Source: Naematelia aurantialba | Lineage: Eukaryota; Basidiomycota; Tremellomycetes; Tremellales; Naemateliaceae | NCBI GenBank assembly: GCA_021527695.1 | Contig: JAKFAO010000009.1 | Coordinates: 1 to 64,000 of the forward strand | Direction: 5' to 3' | Length of the DNA stretch: 64,000 bases | Shown here: piece after piece, positions 11,005-22,109 of the stretch | Numbering within the stretch: the stretch's first letter is position 1 | Layout: each line of letters starts with the position of its first letter | Translations under genes and position numbers: made by a program | The notes under the pieces: generated by a model | Database searches by the model: none | What the model saw: the letters and a program-made list of their open reading frames with translations, nothing else | Told to the model about the DNA's origin: nothing

Positions 11005-11141
11005 TTATCATGGCAGGTTGAGGATCCTGATACGGCCATCGTCAAAGAACGCACGATAAGGGTTAGTCTATAAAATCCAGGTTTCCTGGTCCGACGCCCT
11101 AACAGCTCCCTCTTCGCTTCCCCTACAATTCCCCGCTATCA
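11005..11141. promoter_or_regulatory. cluster of three GATA-factor sites in divergent promoter
   Basis: The 495-bp gap (10670-11164) between the divergent formamidase and transporter genes holds three HGATAR sites within 137 bp: TTATCA (TGATAA reversed) at 11005-11010, CGATAA at 11054-11059 and CTATCA (TGATAG reversed) at 11136-11141. AreA/Nit2/Gat1-type factors use such clustered sites to switch on nitrogen-salvage genes when ammonium is scarce. Site function is inferred. Confidence 0.5.
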
Positions 11142-11164
11142 TAGTTTGTAAAGCTGCCGTGCTC

Positions 11165-13356
11165 ATGTTCGACTCTATGGTTACAAACGAACACAGCTCA
11201 TGCCAAGATATCTCAGGCAAAGACCTCTCAGGCCAAGATATATCAGATAAAAACGCCTCCATCGCCAATACTTATGACGCCCCTGAAGAGGCCGAAGTGA
11301 GCAATGTCGCCGTCAACGATCCCGAAAAAAATGAGGTCTTCAAACTCAGTGGCGAAGTCAAGTATCGTACTATGGGGTGGAAGAAGGTAACTTGGCGCTT
11401 TTGATAGCTTGGGAGAACGTGAAACTGATAATGCTGAAAGGCTAGCGTAATGTTCGTCAAGTTCCGTGAGTGAATCCTGCTTGAAACTCGACAGAAGCAG
11501 GGATAGGCTGACGACAACTGTAGAGTTTGCAACTGGGGTCCTCAGCATCCCTTCGTGCATGTATGATCTCGGCGCTGTTCCAGGCTGTATCCTTGTTGTC
11601 GTATGGGGCATGCTCGCCACCTATGGCGCATTGCTTATGGGGAGGTTCCGGTTGGTCTGATACCAAGGAGCGCTCTTAATTAACATGCTGACGCTCCTTT
11701 GAAGTCTAAACCACGAGCACATACACTCGGTCGGTGATGCCGGAAGGCTGATCGGTGGCCCCATTCTTGGGGAGATAGTTGGGGCAGCATATTGTAAGTT
11801 TGTCCGTGACTCCCAAGGCGTTGATCATGCTCATGGAGTATTCAGTCATTTCCTGGGTGTAAGCAGTGATGAAGGGTGAAAGAGAAAATGTCGACTTTGT
11901 AACAGACTTCCTGCGGGCGTCTCGATGCTCGGAGTCAGTATTGCTTTCAACGCCATTTCTAACCACGCCATATGCACCGTCGCTTTCACCGCTATCTCGG
12001 CGGTGATATGCACAATCCCGGCTGCGTTGCCTCGCTTTGGGCAGATCGCAGTCCTTACCTGGGTGGGCTTCTTCTCTCTCTTGGTTGCTGTCTTGACCGT
12101 CGTGTACGTCACTGTTGCTGTTTCTTCCTTCGGGTCTGAGAGGTTTTGACGTGTGCCAGAGTTGCGGTAACCCAACAAGACCGGCCTGCAGCAGCTCCAG
12201 CCGGTGACTATGACCTGGGCTTCAGGGCAATCGCCTTCCCAACCTTTTCGACCGGTCTCACCGCTTCGAACGTGAGACCTGCCATGTAGGCGGTGTAGTA
12301 TCTTATGCTTCATTACAGATCATCCTGGGTTCGTACGGAGGTACTCCTGCGTTGTGAGTGCAGCCTGTATTTATCGTCACCAAAAATAGCGCTCATGGTG
12401 GTTCACAGCATGTCTGCTGCTGCAGAGATGCGCAACCCGAGAGACTTTACCAAGGCAGTATGCGCAGCGATGGCTGTCACCGCGGCAGCATACTTGTCAT
12501 TTTCGTTGGTCGTGTACCGATATTGTGAGTAGGTACGGATTGTGATTTGAAGCTTGCTGAAGCAGAATCAGGCGGGCAGTATGTTGCTTCGCCGGCCCTC
12601 GGCTCTGCTGGCCCTCTGATGAAGAAGATTTCGTACGGTCTCGCTCTGCCTGGCCTTCTGATCACAGCTACACTCTGTCAGTATTTCTTGCCAGGTCGAT
12701 GAATGAATCCACCTGACATACTGCACAGTTTTGCACGTACGTGGTGCGGCCTCCTCAGCCGGATATCCTCTGACCACGCACAGACCGCCAGCAAGTTTAT
12801 TCTCGTCAGGGCGCTCCGCGGCACTGAAGACCTTCAACGGTCCACTTTCAAGCACCAGCTGATATGGTAGTACGTACCTCGGCTTATATTATTCCTTACC
12901 GGGTTAATGCAGCTTGCACAGCGGATCCATCGTGGGCATTAGCATCATCGCCTTCTTGCTCGCCGAGGGTATCCCGGTTGGTCCTTCCCGGATACAGTGT
13001 AAGGATAGTGAAATCTGAGCATACAAATTGTAGTTCTTCAACTCTCTTTTGAGTTTGCTGGTCCTGTTTACGGCCCGGAACGTGCTTTCTCTCCCTATGG
13101 CCATGTGTATGTCTTATCACGAAGACAGTGTGGACTTCGGGCAGAATACTTACCTAGATCAAAAGGGTTCTACGACAATCGCTACTTCAAGCGCAAGGTC
13201 TCAATCGTCATGAATCTCCTCCACGGTCTGGTGCTCGTAGTCGGATTGTTCTGCGGTATTGGAGGCGCAGTTGCCGCTGTCATCTCGATCAACGACCTCT
13301 TCAAAGCGGGCGAAGCTGGCTCGGCCTTCTCTTGTGCCGACAACTCGGTGAGTTAA
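11165..13356 (+). CDS. amino-acid transporter, Mtr-like (AAAP/Aa_trans family)
   Basis: Proton-coupled amino-acid uptake at the plasma membrane. The start exon (11165-11386) ends in [10 protein letters not shown], the hallmark before TM1 of the fungal neutral/aromatic amino-acid permease group. It continues [18 protein letters not shown] (exons 11441-11465, 11524-11650), then [20 protein letters not shown] (11705-11793), a 13-nt exon (11846-11858), [15 protein letters not shown] and further membrane segments, [20 protein letters not shown], and a last pair of hydrophobic segments ending FSCADNSVS. At least ten introns; I could not settle the junction near 12,340-12,390 (a GTGAGT donor breaks frame, an upstream GTACTC donor keeps it) nor all exons after 12,530. 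About eleven membrane segments are expected. Divergent from formamidase. Confidence 0.82.
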
Positions 13357-14070
13357 GACAGTGACTCGGTCCGTAACCTATGTTTGGAGCGGCGTGGGGA
13401 AGCTGGAAGTGAGGGTAAGGTTGAGCTGGGAAGTGGTAACAAAGTTGGAGCGATGCTGGTTCCCGAATATCTCGTATGCAGTACAGTAGGAGCCATGAAC
13501 CCGATCAGACCTTACACCTCACACCTCAAGCCGGGCGGCCCTCAGACCATCGTGAGAAAAGCCAGCAAAGCGGTTCACCTGGATGATAGTCGGCTTTCCA
13601 AAGTCAGGGAAACGCACTAAAGTGGAAAATACTTTCAGGTCGAGTTGACGACCGTGTCCGACATGACACTGCACTCTGAGCACTCTTCGGAGAGTTCACC
13701 CTCGCAACCTATGTAAGATGCAGAGTATGAATATGAGGTTATGACCTGGTCATAACATACTACAATGTTGAAGCCGTCCTTATCACCCCAGGTGAATGCC
13801 ACATCACTTGCAACATTTCTCCCCTAAGCCAGACGCTCGTCTGACACCGCTCTGCTGTACGTTTTACGCAGCCCGGTCTGTTCTCTGTAGTCTTCTTCTC
13901 AGGTGGAGCGGTGTAGCATGTATCAGCCAGAGCGTCCTTTATGCGGCATGGGCGAACTGGCGGGCAACTCGTTACTTGTCTCAAATGCGCTCCTTCGGGC
14001 CTCTGGGTTATACAGCTGCCACTCTAAGACCTGATTCAACAACAGGGACCGTCTCCTCGCGCCGATTACC
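13357..14070. other. intergenic spacer
   Basis: 714 bp between the transporter and the amidase on the same strand. An 78-codon open frame at 13384-13620 has no recognisable motif. I see nothing else I can support. Confidence 0.4.
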
Positions 14071-15922
14071 ATGAATGCGGAATTGGAAAGCAAAGCACGC
14101 ACCCATCGTGCGCTTAGGGATGCTCAGATTACCCCAGCATACCATATCGACACGGCAGGCTTGGCCCTCGACGTGCATGATCAGTTCAAAGCGGCCGGCC
14201 TTCTTTCACCTCGTCAGATTGAAATCGTGTCCCATGATGCGACTGCACTTGCCCAAGCTATTGCTGAGGGCCAGTACAGTTCGGTAGAAGTGATCGAGGC
14301 CTACAGCTTTTCTGCCGCGATCGCGCAACAGACAACGAACTGCTTGGCCTGGTTTGCGCCGCGAGAAGCGCTGGAACAGGCAAGGAGGCTCGACGATCAT
14401 CTCAGTATCAAAGGTCAACCTGTCGGCAGACTTCATGGTGTTCCCGTCTCGGTCAAGGGTAGGCAGTCGTTTGATCGCGCAGTCTCATGCTAATGTGCCA
14501 GACTTTATCATGGTGAAGGGTTATCCTCAGAGCAGTGGGTTCCTTTCTCGAGCGGGATATGTCCCCGCGACAGACGCGCATATCGTCAGGATCCTACGTG
14601 AGGCGGGTGCTGGTAAGTCAAGCCTAGTTATGTCTTCTGAGCGTCCAGTTTTCCTCACAAAAACGACCAATCCGCAGAGCATCATGCAACTTGAAACCGT
14701 CAGCTTCCTCGGTCGCACTGTTTGCCCCTATAATCGCAATCTGACTTGCGGTGGAAGTTCTGGCGGGGAAGGTGCCCTTATAGCTTGTAGGGGTTCGCCG
14801 TTGGGTGTTTCCACCGATATTGGCGGCTCCACCCGTATTCCTGCGTCCAAGTGAGCCAATCTCCTTGAAAGTAATCTCCCGCTGACTATTGCAGCAACGG
14901 GCTTTGGGGCTTCAAGCCAACATCAATCAGGTTGCCTCAGAGCGGATTAAAAGGAGTCATGCCGGGGGCTGCGGGGATATCGGGTTCCATTGGCCCTATC
15001 GCTCGGAGCCTTCGTGATCTCGAACTCTTCCTCAAAGTCGTTCTAGATTCCAAACCATGGGTGGACGATGTAACACTACCACCCCTAGCCTGGTCAACCT
15101 CCCGATCGACAATCTCGTGGAACACGGGTGTCAGACAGAGGCTTCGCATAGGGGTTATGCGAGATGATGGAGTAGTCCGTCCGCTTGCGCCGGTCCGGGT
15201 CACGCTCGCCGAGATGGAGCATCGTCTGGGCAAACTGAGTAACGTAGAGCTTGTTGCCTTCGAGACGGACCGCCAGGCGGAAGCATGGAACCTCATCGTG
15301 CGTCTTGGGCGGGGCCCACAACAGCTGATGGCAGACGCAACTGTATTACCTCGATGGTGGTCGGAACCTCCGAAGGGAACTGGACGGGGAGCCCATGTTA
15401 CCTCTCACTGAGTGGATTGTCTCGCATTCCAAGGAACAGACAATCAATGAGAGCTGGCGGGTGTGTAACCATATGAAATTACATCGTCCGTAAGCTGACC
15501 TTCATGGAGCTCAATGTGGCACGTGACACGTTCCGCCAGCAGTTCACTGATCACTTCCGATCCCTTGACCTCGACGTCCTACTTTGCCCAGCGGCACCGG
15601 GACCAGCTCCTCTCCATGGCACCTCAAAGTACTGGTCCTATACAGCGCTCTTCAACCTCCTCGATTGGCCTGCGGCGGTGTTTCCCACAGGTCGCTCCGT
15701 CGAATTGAAGGACAAGGAACTCGACTATCATACCCGCAATCCGGATGAGGCGGCCATTTATGCGAATTGTGGGTGCTCACGAGAAATTGACTGACGAAAG
15801 ATGCGCCCGAGAAATTTGTAGGAGCACCTCTCGGTCTGCAACTTGCCGCACCGCGCTGGGATGACGAGATTCTGATGGAGGCCCTGAAGGTAGTCAACGG
15901 CGTCTTGCCCTTGGTTCTCTAG
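14071..15922 (+). CDS. amidase-signature family amidase (acetamidase-like)
   Basis: Hydrolyses carboxamides to acid plus ammonia. Seven exons (14071-14458, 14502-14612, 14649-14850, 14895-15297, 15335-15460, 15510-15768, 15801-15922) total 1,611 nt, 536 residues, typical of fungal acetamidases. The Ser-cisSer-Lys triad is present with the family spacing: Lys129 in GVPVSVKDF, Ser203 in CGGSSGGEGALIA, nucleophile Ser227 in DIGGSTRIPAS. Further marks: NGLWGFKPTSIRLP, GSIGPIARSLRDLELFLKVV and C-terminal GAPLGLQLAAPRWDDE. No signal peptide, so cytosolic. Upstream of an MFS permease on the same strand, which suggests uptake and hydrolysis of the same kind of compound. Exact substrate cannot be read from sequence. 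Confidence 0.94.
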
Positions 15923-16969
15923 CGATAGGGCTTCTGCGATGCTGTGAAAGCTCATGCTATCTGGATGGCAATCGGCGACCCGCTGATAGTATCCTCTGAT
16001 CTGATATATAACGTGGTGGACCAACGTGAAAATCTGGAGTTAGAGATATGCATTGGTCTCGGCGCAACCAGACTTGCCCTGTTCAAAGCGCCGTGTGCAA
16101 TCTGCCCGTCGAAAGCGCAGCCATTCAACACCAATGTTCAGAACCTGCCAGTGGATGCCAAGCCCACCCGTGGACATGTGTGGGTCTGTTGTATGGTTTC
16201 ACGTCGCTGGACGTGTTCACCATACTCCAGAGACGGGAGAGATTCGGGAGCTATGTCCAGTCACGCACAACCTTGAACCCCTTGGAGGTTAAGTTTGGAG
16301 CCGGCTTGTCTCTTCTTGTTGTCTTATGCTGACTTGGATAGTCACATTGAGCGGTGGATAATCGAGGAATATCGCTGTAATTCCAGATATGTACCGTTTC
16401 GGATAGCCCGTTTCCGCCTTCAGCTCCTTTGACAATGCCGTCCGGGCTTCAGACCGTTGGGGTCCGTTGCAACTATATTATATGCAGGTTCTGTTAGATG
16501 CCAGTACAAGCGCAAGCATGCACGGTTCGGGTCATCCTCATCATTCAGCGGTACTTGTGCAGAAATCAATGGTGAATGGTTCCCGAGGTCAAGTATCACC
16601 GAGATAGAATCGAGCACGATTGGCCGTTCAGTCGGTGTCCGACAGACCCAAATGTCTGCGCCCGAAGGGGCGATAAGACTTGCCCAATCCTACAAAAACA
16701 GCCAAAGGCCGAAGGCTGATTTGCGCAAATGCTCCGTCCGAAAGCGTATATAATAATGAAGCGGTGTCAGATCCAAATCGGGGGTTCTTACACCGCTCAA
16801 TGCTGGAGCCGGAGTCTACGATTCCCGATCTCAAGCAACAGGTTCGCCACGGACGCAGCTCATCAGGTGCACAAGTAATGGCTGTTGACCCCGCTCATTT
16901 TCCTCAACTAAAAAGAGGAGAAGCGGTACGCAGAGATGAGCATCGATCTTCCGTCCCCAACCATCCGAT
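15923..16969. other. intergenic region upstream of MFS permease
   Basis: 1,047 bp. Several open frames of 60-110 codons on both strands lack motifs and codon logic; I read them as chance. A CGATAG GATA-type site lies at 15924-15929, just after the amidase stop. Otherwise this should hold the amidase terminator and the permease promoter. Confidence 0.4.
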
Positions 16970-18643
16970 ATGAGTCAAGCAGCGATAAGCCTAGAACTGG
17001 GCGAGTATGGTAACGACAAAGAGCAGTTCGCGGGCACCGCGATCGTTGAGGCCGCAGAAGAGATCCCCGACCGTGCCAGGAGGGAGAAGAGTTTGGTTCG
17101 AGCTTTGGACATTCGGTAAAAGATTCCCGCCGTCTTTTAGAACTGGCTGACAGTTTACAGCATGCTAATTCTCATTATCATCTACGTCTTGAACTACGTA
17201 AGTCTCCCCCTTTCCGCTCTCTGCTGATAGGTCAGATCGACCGAAATGCTATCCCCAACGCGAGGCTTTACGGCTTCCAGACTGACCTTGATCTCGACAC
17301 CACTGAATACGCCACGAGTCTGTCAATCCTCTACGTCTTTTACATCCTGTTCCAGCTGCCCTCCAACTTGTTAATCGCTACTATCAAATACCCTTCGCTC
17401 TACATCGGTGTCTGTGTAGTTGTGTGGGGTTTGATCTCGACCTGCACCGGCTTAGTGCAAAACTACCGTCAACTGATTACAATCCGACTTTTGCTCGGTG
17501 CTTCAGAATCGGTATTCTTCCCCGGGGCGCTGTACATGCTGTCGAAATGGTATACTCGCAAAGAACTCGCTCTGAGAATGTCCATCTTTTACTGTGGATC
17601 TATCACATCGAACGGCTGGGGATCTCTCATTGCCGCGGGCATCCTCGGACGATGGAACAACTGGAGGACGCTGTTCTACTTCGAAGGAGGCTTGACTATG
17701 GGCTTGGGCATCATATCCATCTGGATTCTTCCAGGTTTTCCCGAGACAGCGAGATGGTTGAACGAGGAAGATAGACAGCTTCAACTCTTCCGAATGAAGG
17801 AGTCCGCGGGTCAAGAGGTCATCGGTGATCTCTCGGCCTGGGAGGGTGCCAAAGCCGCTTTGCTCGACTGGAAGACTTGGGCCATGTCCATGATCCTCGC
17901 CGCTCAAGTCCTTGGTTTGGGTTTCGCTTCCTTCTTCCCTACGCTCGTTGGTACGCTTGGTTACCCTCGAGTGAAAACCCTCCTTCTTTGCGCCCCTCCC
18001 TGGATGTTCGCTTGCGTCGTTGCCATCTTGGTAGGTTGGTCGGCCGATCGTCGTCAGGAACGTGTCATGCACATCACCGTTCCCGTCACCCTGGGGTGCA
18101 TCGGTGCCATCATCGCCATGTCGACTCTCAAGACCGCTCCCAGATACTTCAGTCTTTTCCTCATGGCCTCAGCCGTCGTGAGTTCCCCGTATCACATCAC
18201 GGGACGCAATGCTCAGCTTTAGGCCGGATTCACTGTTAACTTCTCTTGGTTCGCCAATATCGCCGGGGAGTCGTCACCAGCCAAGCGCGCTGCCGTCCTT
18301 GCCATCACCAACGGTTTCTCCCAACTCGGAAATATCGCGTGAGTTGGCTGCGACACATTGCCTGCGATCTCCCAACTGATCAATTAGTGCCGGTTACTGT
18401 TGGCCGTCCGCGTGGGGTCTTTCTTACCGGAAGAGTTTTGGTATCAGTCTTGGTGCATTCGCATTCGCCATTGCTTGTGCTTGGGCCATGAGCATGTACT
18501 TGCGCTCGGAGAATACTCGATTGGCCAGAAATCACCGAGAGTGAGTAGTTCTCCAAATGTGAACATGGGCTTGTATGCTGATAGTAATCAGGGAGCACGG
18601 TCTTCCCGAAGACGCAGAGGTTCCCAACCGATACTTTCCTTAA
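16970..18643 (+). CDS. MFS transporter of the anion:cation symporter family (Dal5/allantoate permease-like)
   Basis: Six exons (16970-17115, 17161-17197, 17236-18177, 18223-18338, 18388-18540, 18592-18643) total 1,446 nt, 481 residues. Membrane segments start at MLILIIIYVLNYIDRNAIPN, the TM1 signature of this family (D-R-N), followed by LYVFYILFQLPSNLL, LLLGASESVFFPGALYMLS, WRTLFYFEGGLTMGLG, a cytosolic loop of about 60 residues, then six more segments with GYCWPSAWGLSYRKSFGISL near the end. Family members carry allantoate, ureidosuccinate, dipeptides, nicotinate or other small carboxylates. Placed directly downstream of an amidase, an amide-nitrogen or ureide substrate is likely but not proven. 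Confidence 0.93.
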
Positions 18644-19928
18644 TTTCTCGACCTGTTTTCTTTCTAAGGGTTGGGTGGTAGAAGAGCACTGGGCCAGTAA
18701 TTTGTCATTAGGATCGGGTTATATCGCATTGATCTCTAGCATGAATCTGTACGGCTTCTGAAACACTTGATCTCGAGAGACTTCGTCTAAGAGTCAGAAG
18801 CGACATCTGAATGGACTGCCTCTCGACACAAACTGAGGGAAAACGTCATGACGGACATGATCACTGTGAGGTATGCATCATGAATGCCACAAGGTCCACA
18901 AAGTCAGGTAACTGCTTATAAGTCATATGTTACGGCCGTGTCTCGGATGAATCTCCAGAGGAAAAGATTCGACTATATCAAAATAGTCTCGAACTGGAAG
19001 CTGAAGGCTTTCGGCTGAAGATTGGTCGAACTATTGATAACTGAAGCAAATTGCCATTATGCTCCAGTCTAACTTCGGCGACTTGAGCCCTTGACACAAC
19101 GACTTGGACTGGGATTAGACGGGATCGTCAAGATCTCGTCGAGGATGGGGAACTTGAACTTGAAATAGGTTACAGAACTTGACGCTGGACTTGGACTTGG
19201 ACTTGAATGATATAAAGGAACTCAGACGAGTGGCTGTAGATCCGTCGAAGTTAGAACGAGATCGTTGCTCTTGGACTATGGGACTCCATCGAGGTTCACT
19301 GATGTTACGCCTTGTAAACTAGACGAACTCTAGTCTCAGGGAACGATGGCGATGGGCGAGTGAAGCAAGCTGGAGACGATTGGACGAAATGAATGAGTGG
19401 CGAAAGAGTTTGGAGGTGATTCTAAGTAATAATCGAGATTGATAGAAGGGCTGAAATCTTGAAACGCGGGATCGATACTAGAGTATTCGACGTAAACCGA
19501 GATGAGTCGGGTTATGGCAGCATGCCAAAACCTTGGATGACTCTTTCCACACCGCACCTACATAGACTGATTCGAAGCTGAGATCTGAGTTTCCCTCATC
19601 GATCTGCATCATGTGCTTCCGATTTGCAAGAGACATGTCCTTTGAAGAGAGTCTCATCTCTCCTGGACAGCTGCATATCGTATTGCTGCCTCGCTAGGTC
19701 AAAGCCAATTAGGTCACGCTGTTCTCCGGGGATAGAGATGAAGAGAATGTGTACATATATCCAGCATTGCACATGCGAAAATGCCAACAAAGCCCCTCGA
19801 CTCTCCCAGATGTGCAGGCCGATTGACCCTCAGCCGGCATGTTTGGCCTGTCTCTCTTCTTGGCCGCTGCCAGGTTGAGCGGATGGTCTCCGAAATGGCA
19901 AGAAGGTTGAGTCTCATCCGATCCCATG
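18644..19928. other. gene-poor region with repeat remnants
   Basis: 1,285 bp between convergent genes without a supportable gene. It contains copy B of the dispersed repeat (19059-19135), a GGACTTGGACTTGGACTTGA tandem run at about 19192-19210 and then GATATAAAGG, reminiscent of a promoter box. This is what a decayed LTR of a retrotransposon could look like, but I cannot define its ends or target-site duplication. Confidence 0.45.
19059..19135 (+). repeat. dispersed repeat, copy B
   Basis: Partner of the reverse-strand copy at 1974-2048, sharing ATGCTCC, AACTTCGGCGACTTGAGCC and CACAACGACTTGGACT in the same order with small indels. Lies in a gene-poor stretch about 17 kb further in, in opposite orientation. 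Confidence 0.6.
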
Positions 19929-21353
19929 CTATTCCGTAATTGATGAGATTTGCTTCTCCCATTTATTGAATCCATCGTACTGTCGACATTGCTTGTACAG
20001 ATTATCGGGTCGGGAAGTCTTGAGATCACCCGATTGAGCGAAGAAGTTGAGATAGCGCAAGCAGATTTCTTCTTGGAAGGCGATGTAGAGACCGCGATTG
20101 TATTCGAACTAAGCTCAAGTCAATTGCACATACAAGCACAATGTCCTGCGCAGTTTCACCCCACTCACCCCGACCTTCCGTGCTGCATTCAAGTTGCTGT
20201 GATCTTGATGTATGATAAAGTCGTACGGCAGCACCCAGAAGCTCTGACCTGAAACGTAGTACTCAAACAAACACGAAACCTTGTTGTCACCATAGCCGAT
20301 GAACCGAGCATCGCACCAAGGAGCCGAATCGCGCTTGATAATCACATACGGCTCGTACGCGGTGTTCCATTCGGTGACGAGATAGATGTCTGTAGCCTCG
20401 ATCCAGTGGGAGTAATTTGTTCCAGCGTGACTTGGCTTCCACCAATGGTAAAAGCACTCAATGTCTCCTCGACCCTTGTTGTAGATGGGTAATAATTCCT
20501 GCGTGACCCATCTAGCTCGCAAGACAATAATCCGCAAGCAAACTCACTTACTTCCTTGGTCTTCGGAAAGTCCTCCCGAGGTGGCTCAACGTTCGCATCC
20601 CTTCTATATTGGAACGCGGGCAAGACAAAGGCGTTATTACCACTTTCCAGCATATTCATGAGGCGTTCATCGGACAAGATTCGACTCCGGAAGTCGGTCG
20701 TCGTAGCAAAGTCCACGTCAAACTGAAAGATGTAATCGGTGCGGGCGAAAAGTCGAGCCATGTTTCGATATGTATTGAACTCGCGAAGATGGGGAGAGAT
20801 GATGACGTGAATATCAACATTTTGGCGCATGAGAGGGTTAGCTGCCCACATGGCATCGATATCCGGGAGCGAGTCCCTGTTTGTGACATGTATCGTAACG
20901 GAGATCGGACCTGACAAGATCCCTCGTTCAATTCACACTCTCGCCAGTCCAGGTGAAGATTTACGCACCATCATGAGTCGATGTGAGTCGTTCGAACATC
21001 CCTCTCCGACCTAGCGTCATAATCGTACAGATTGTGATATCCTTCTGAACAGGGGTTCTCTTTGCTGTGTAGAAGTATGGTATCACTTCAGTTTCGTTTG
21101 GGTGAATGCTTGCTCCAAACGAGCCCGCTAAAAGATGTGCTGAATTGACAGGGGTGGAAGCCGTATCGTGTCTATCCAAGATGTGGTCGTAATGCTGATT
21201 GTAGACATTGCTCGCCAAGTAGAATGTGGTTCGCAAGGTCACCAGTATGGCATAAGCCGTAACTGCGCCGCGAAGAAGCCGATACCATGTCGTCTTGATC
21301 CCAGCTCTTGAGTTTCCTCGTCGAGGATGCAAGAGTAGATTACCAGGAGCCAT
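19929..21353 (-). CDS. glycosyltransferase family 49 protein (LARGE/B4GAT1-type)
   Basis: Four exons (20969-21353, 20552-20910, 20169-20498, 19929-20108) total 1,254 nt, 417 residues. The N-terminus has a short basic tail and one membrane anchor (LLRGAVTAYAILVTLRTTFY), the type II topology of Golgi enzymes. The lumenal part shows the GT49 pattern: YIFQFDVDFATTTDF with a D-x-D metal/nucleotide-sugar motif, HWWKPSHAGTNYSHWIEAT, YEPYVIIKRDSAPWCDARFI, GYGDNKVSCLFE and FWVLPYDFIIHQDH. Animal relatives add glucuronic acid or make the LARGE glycan; the fungal role is unknown to me. The acceptor may be a capsule or wall glycan. Neighbour on the same strand is another membrane-anchored enzyme-like protein. 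Confidence 0.88.
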
Positions 21354-22109
21354 CTCTGCAGAGATGTCCGCAGAGTTGCGGCAGAATGCTCACGCGATTC
21401 TGTGAGTTGTGTTAGAAAAGATTCACAGGAGATGTCGGAGGTTGCTCCCGCGGTTCTGGCCGTTCTGTCAGGTAAGAGATTCACAGGACGTAGCGCCAAG
21501 ACAGAATTATCAAGCGGCGACAGAACGTCCGCGGGAGGGATAGGACGGCGACATCTGTGAATTCGGTTCTCAGGGAACGGAGCACTTGATCTTCCCATAA
21601 GGAAAGGGCGAGAGAGCCTGGAATCTATCCCTTGTGATGGGTTAAGGGTGTCTTCCGTCCTCAGGGTCGCACTCCCGCCCTCGGGGCTTGGATACCCTAC
21701 GAACCTTAATTGCAGTAAAGTAGACATCAGACAAGTCAAAATCAATGCTTGACGCCAGCATGGCGGCCACCTCGCTACCTCAATGGCTGTGAACAAAGAT
21801 GCCATACAAGCCACCCAGCTTGTAAGCTGGTACCGTTCTCGAAACCGCCAAGATACTGCTTGAACGATTCCGGCGCGCGGCGAGAATCGTTCGTATATCA
21901 TGGGATTGATTCTCCAAGCTCAGTGGCTACGTGTACAATCTGAACGGGAACTGGGCCTCTTGTACTAGTATATATCTGGGTATCCTGATGCAAAAATGAA
22001 GTATCACGCCCAGCCCCGAACTGTACCCGGTCGTGGTCACGTCCTGAACAACATCAGACCAGGCCAGTAAAACTCCCTACCACCTTCGCACTTCCTCTCC
22101 AAAGATCTA
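21354..22109. other. intergenic region
   Basis: 756 bp between two minus-strand genes. A 220-codon minus frame runs across 21239-21901 but overlaps the GT49 start in another frame and lacks motifs. The stretch around 21360-21560 is rich in short imperfect repeats such as GATTCACAGGA. Should contain the GT49 promoter. Confidence 0.4.

Noticed and set aside
21239..21901. 220-codon minus frame upstream of GT49
   Set aside because: Overlaps the GT49 start in a different frame, rich in Arg/Ser/Pro with no family marks.
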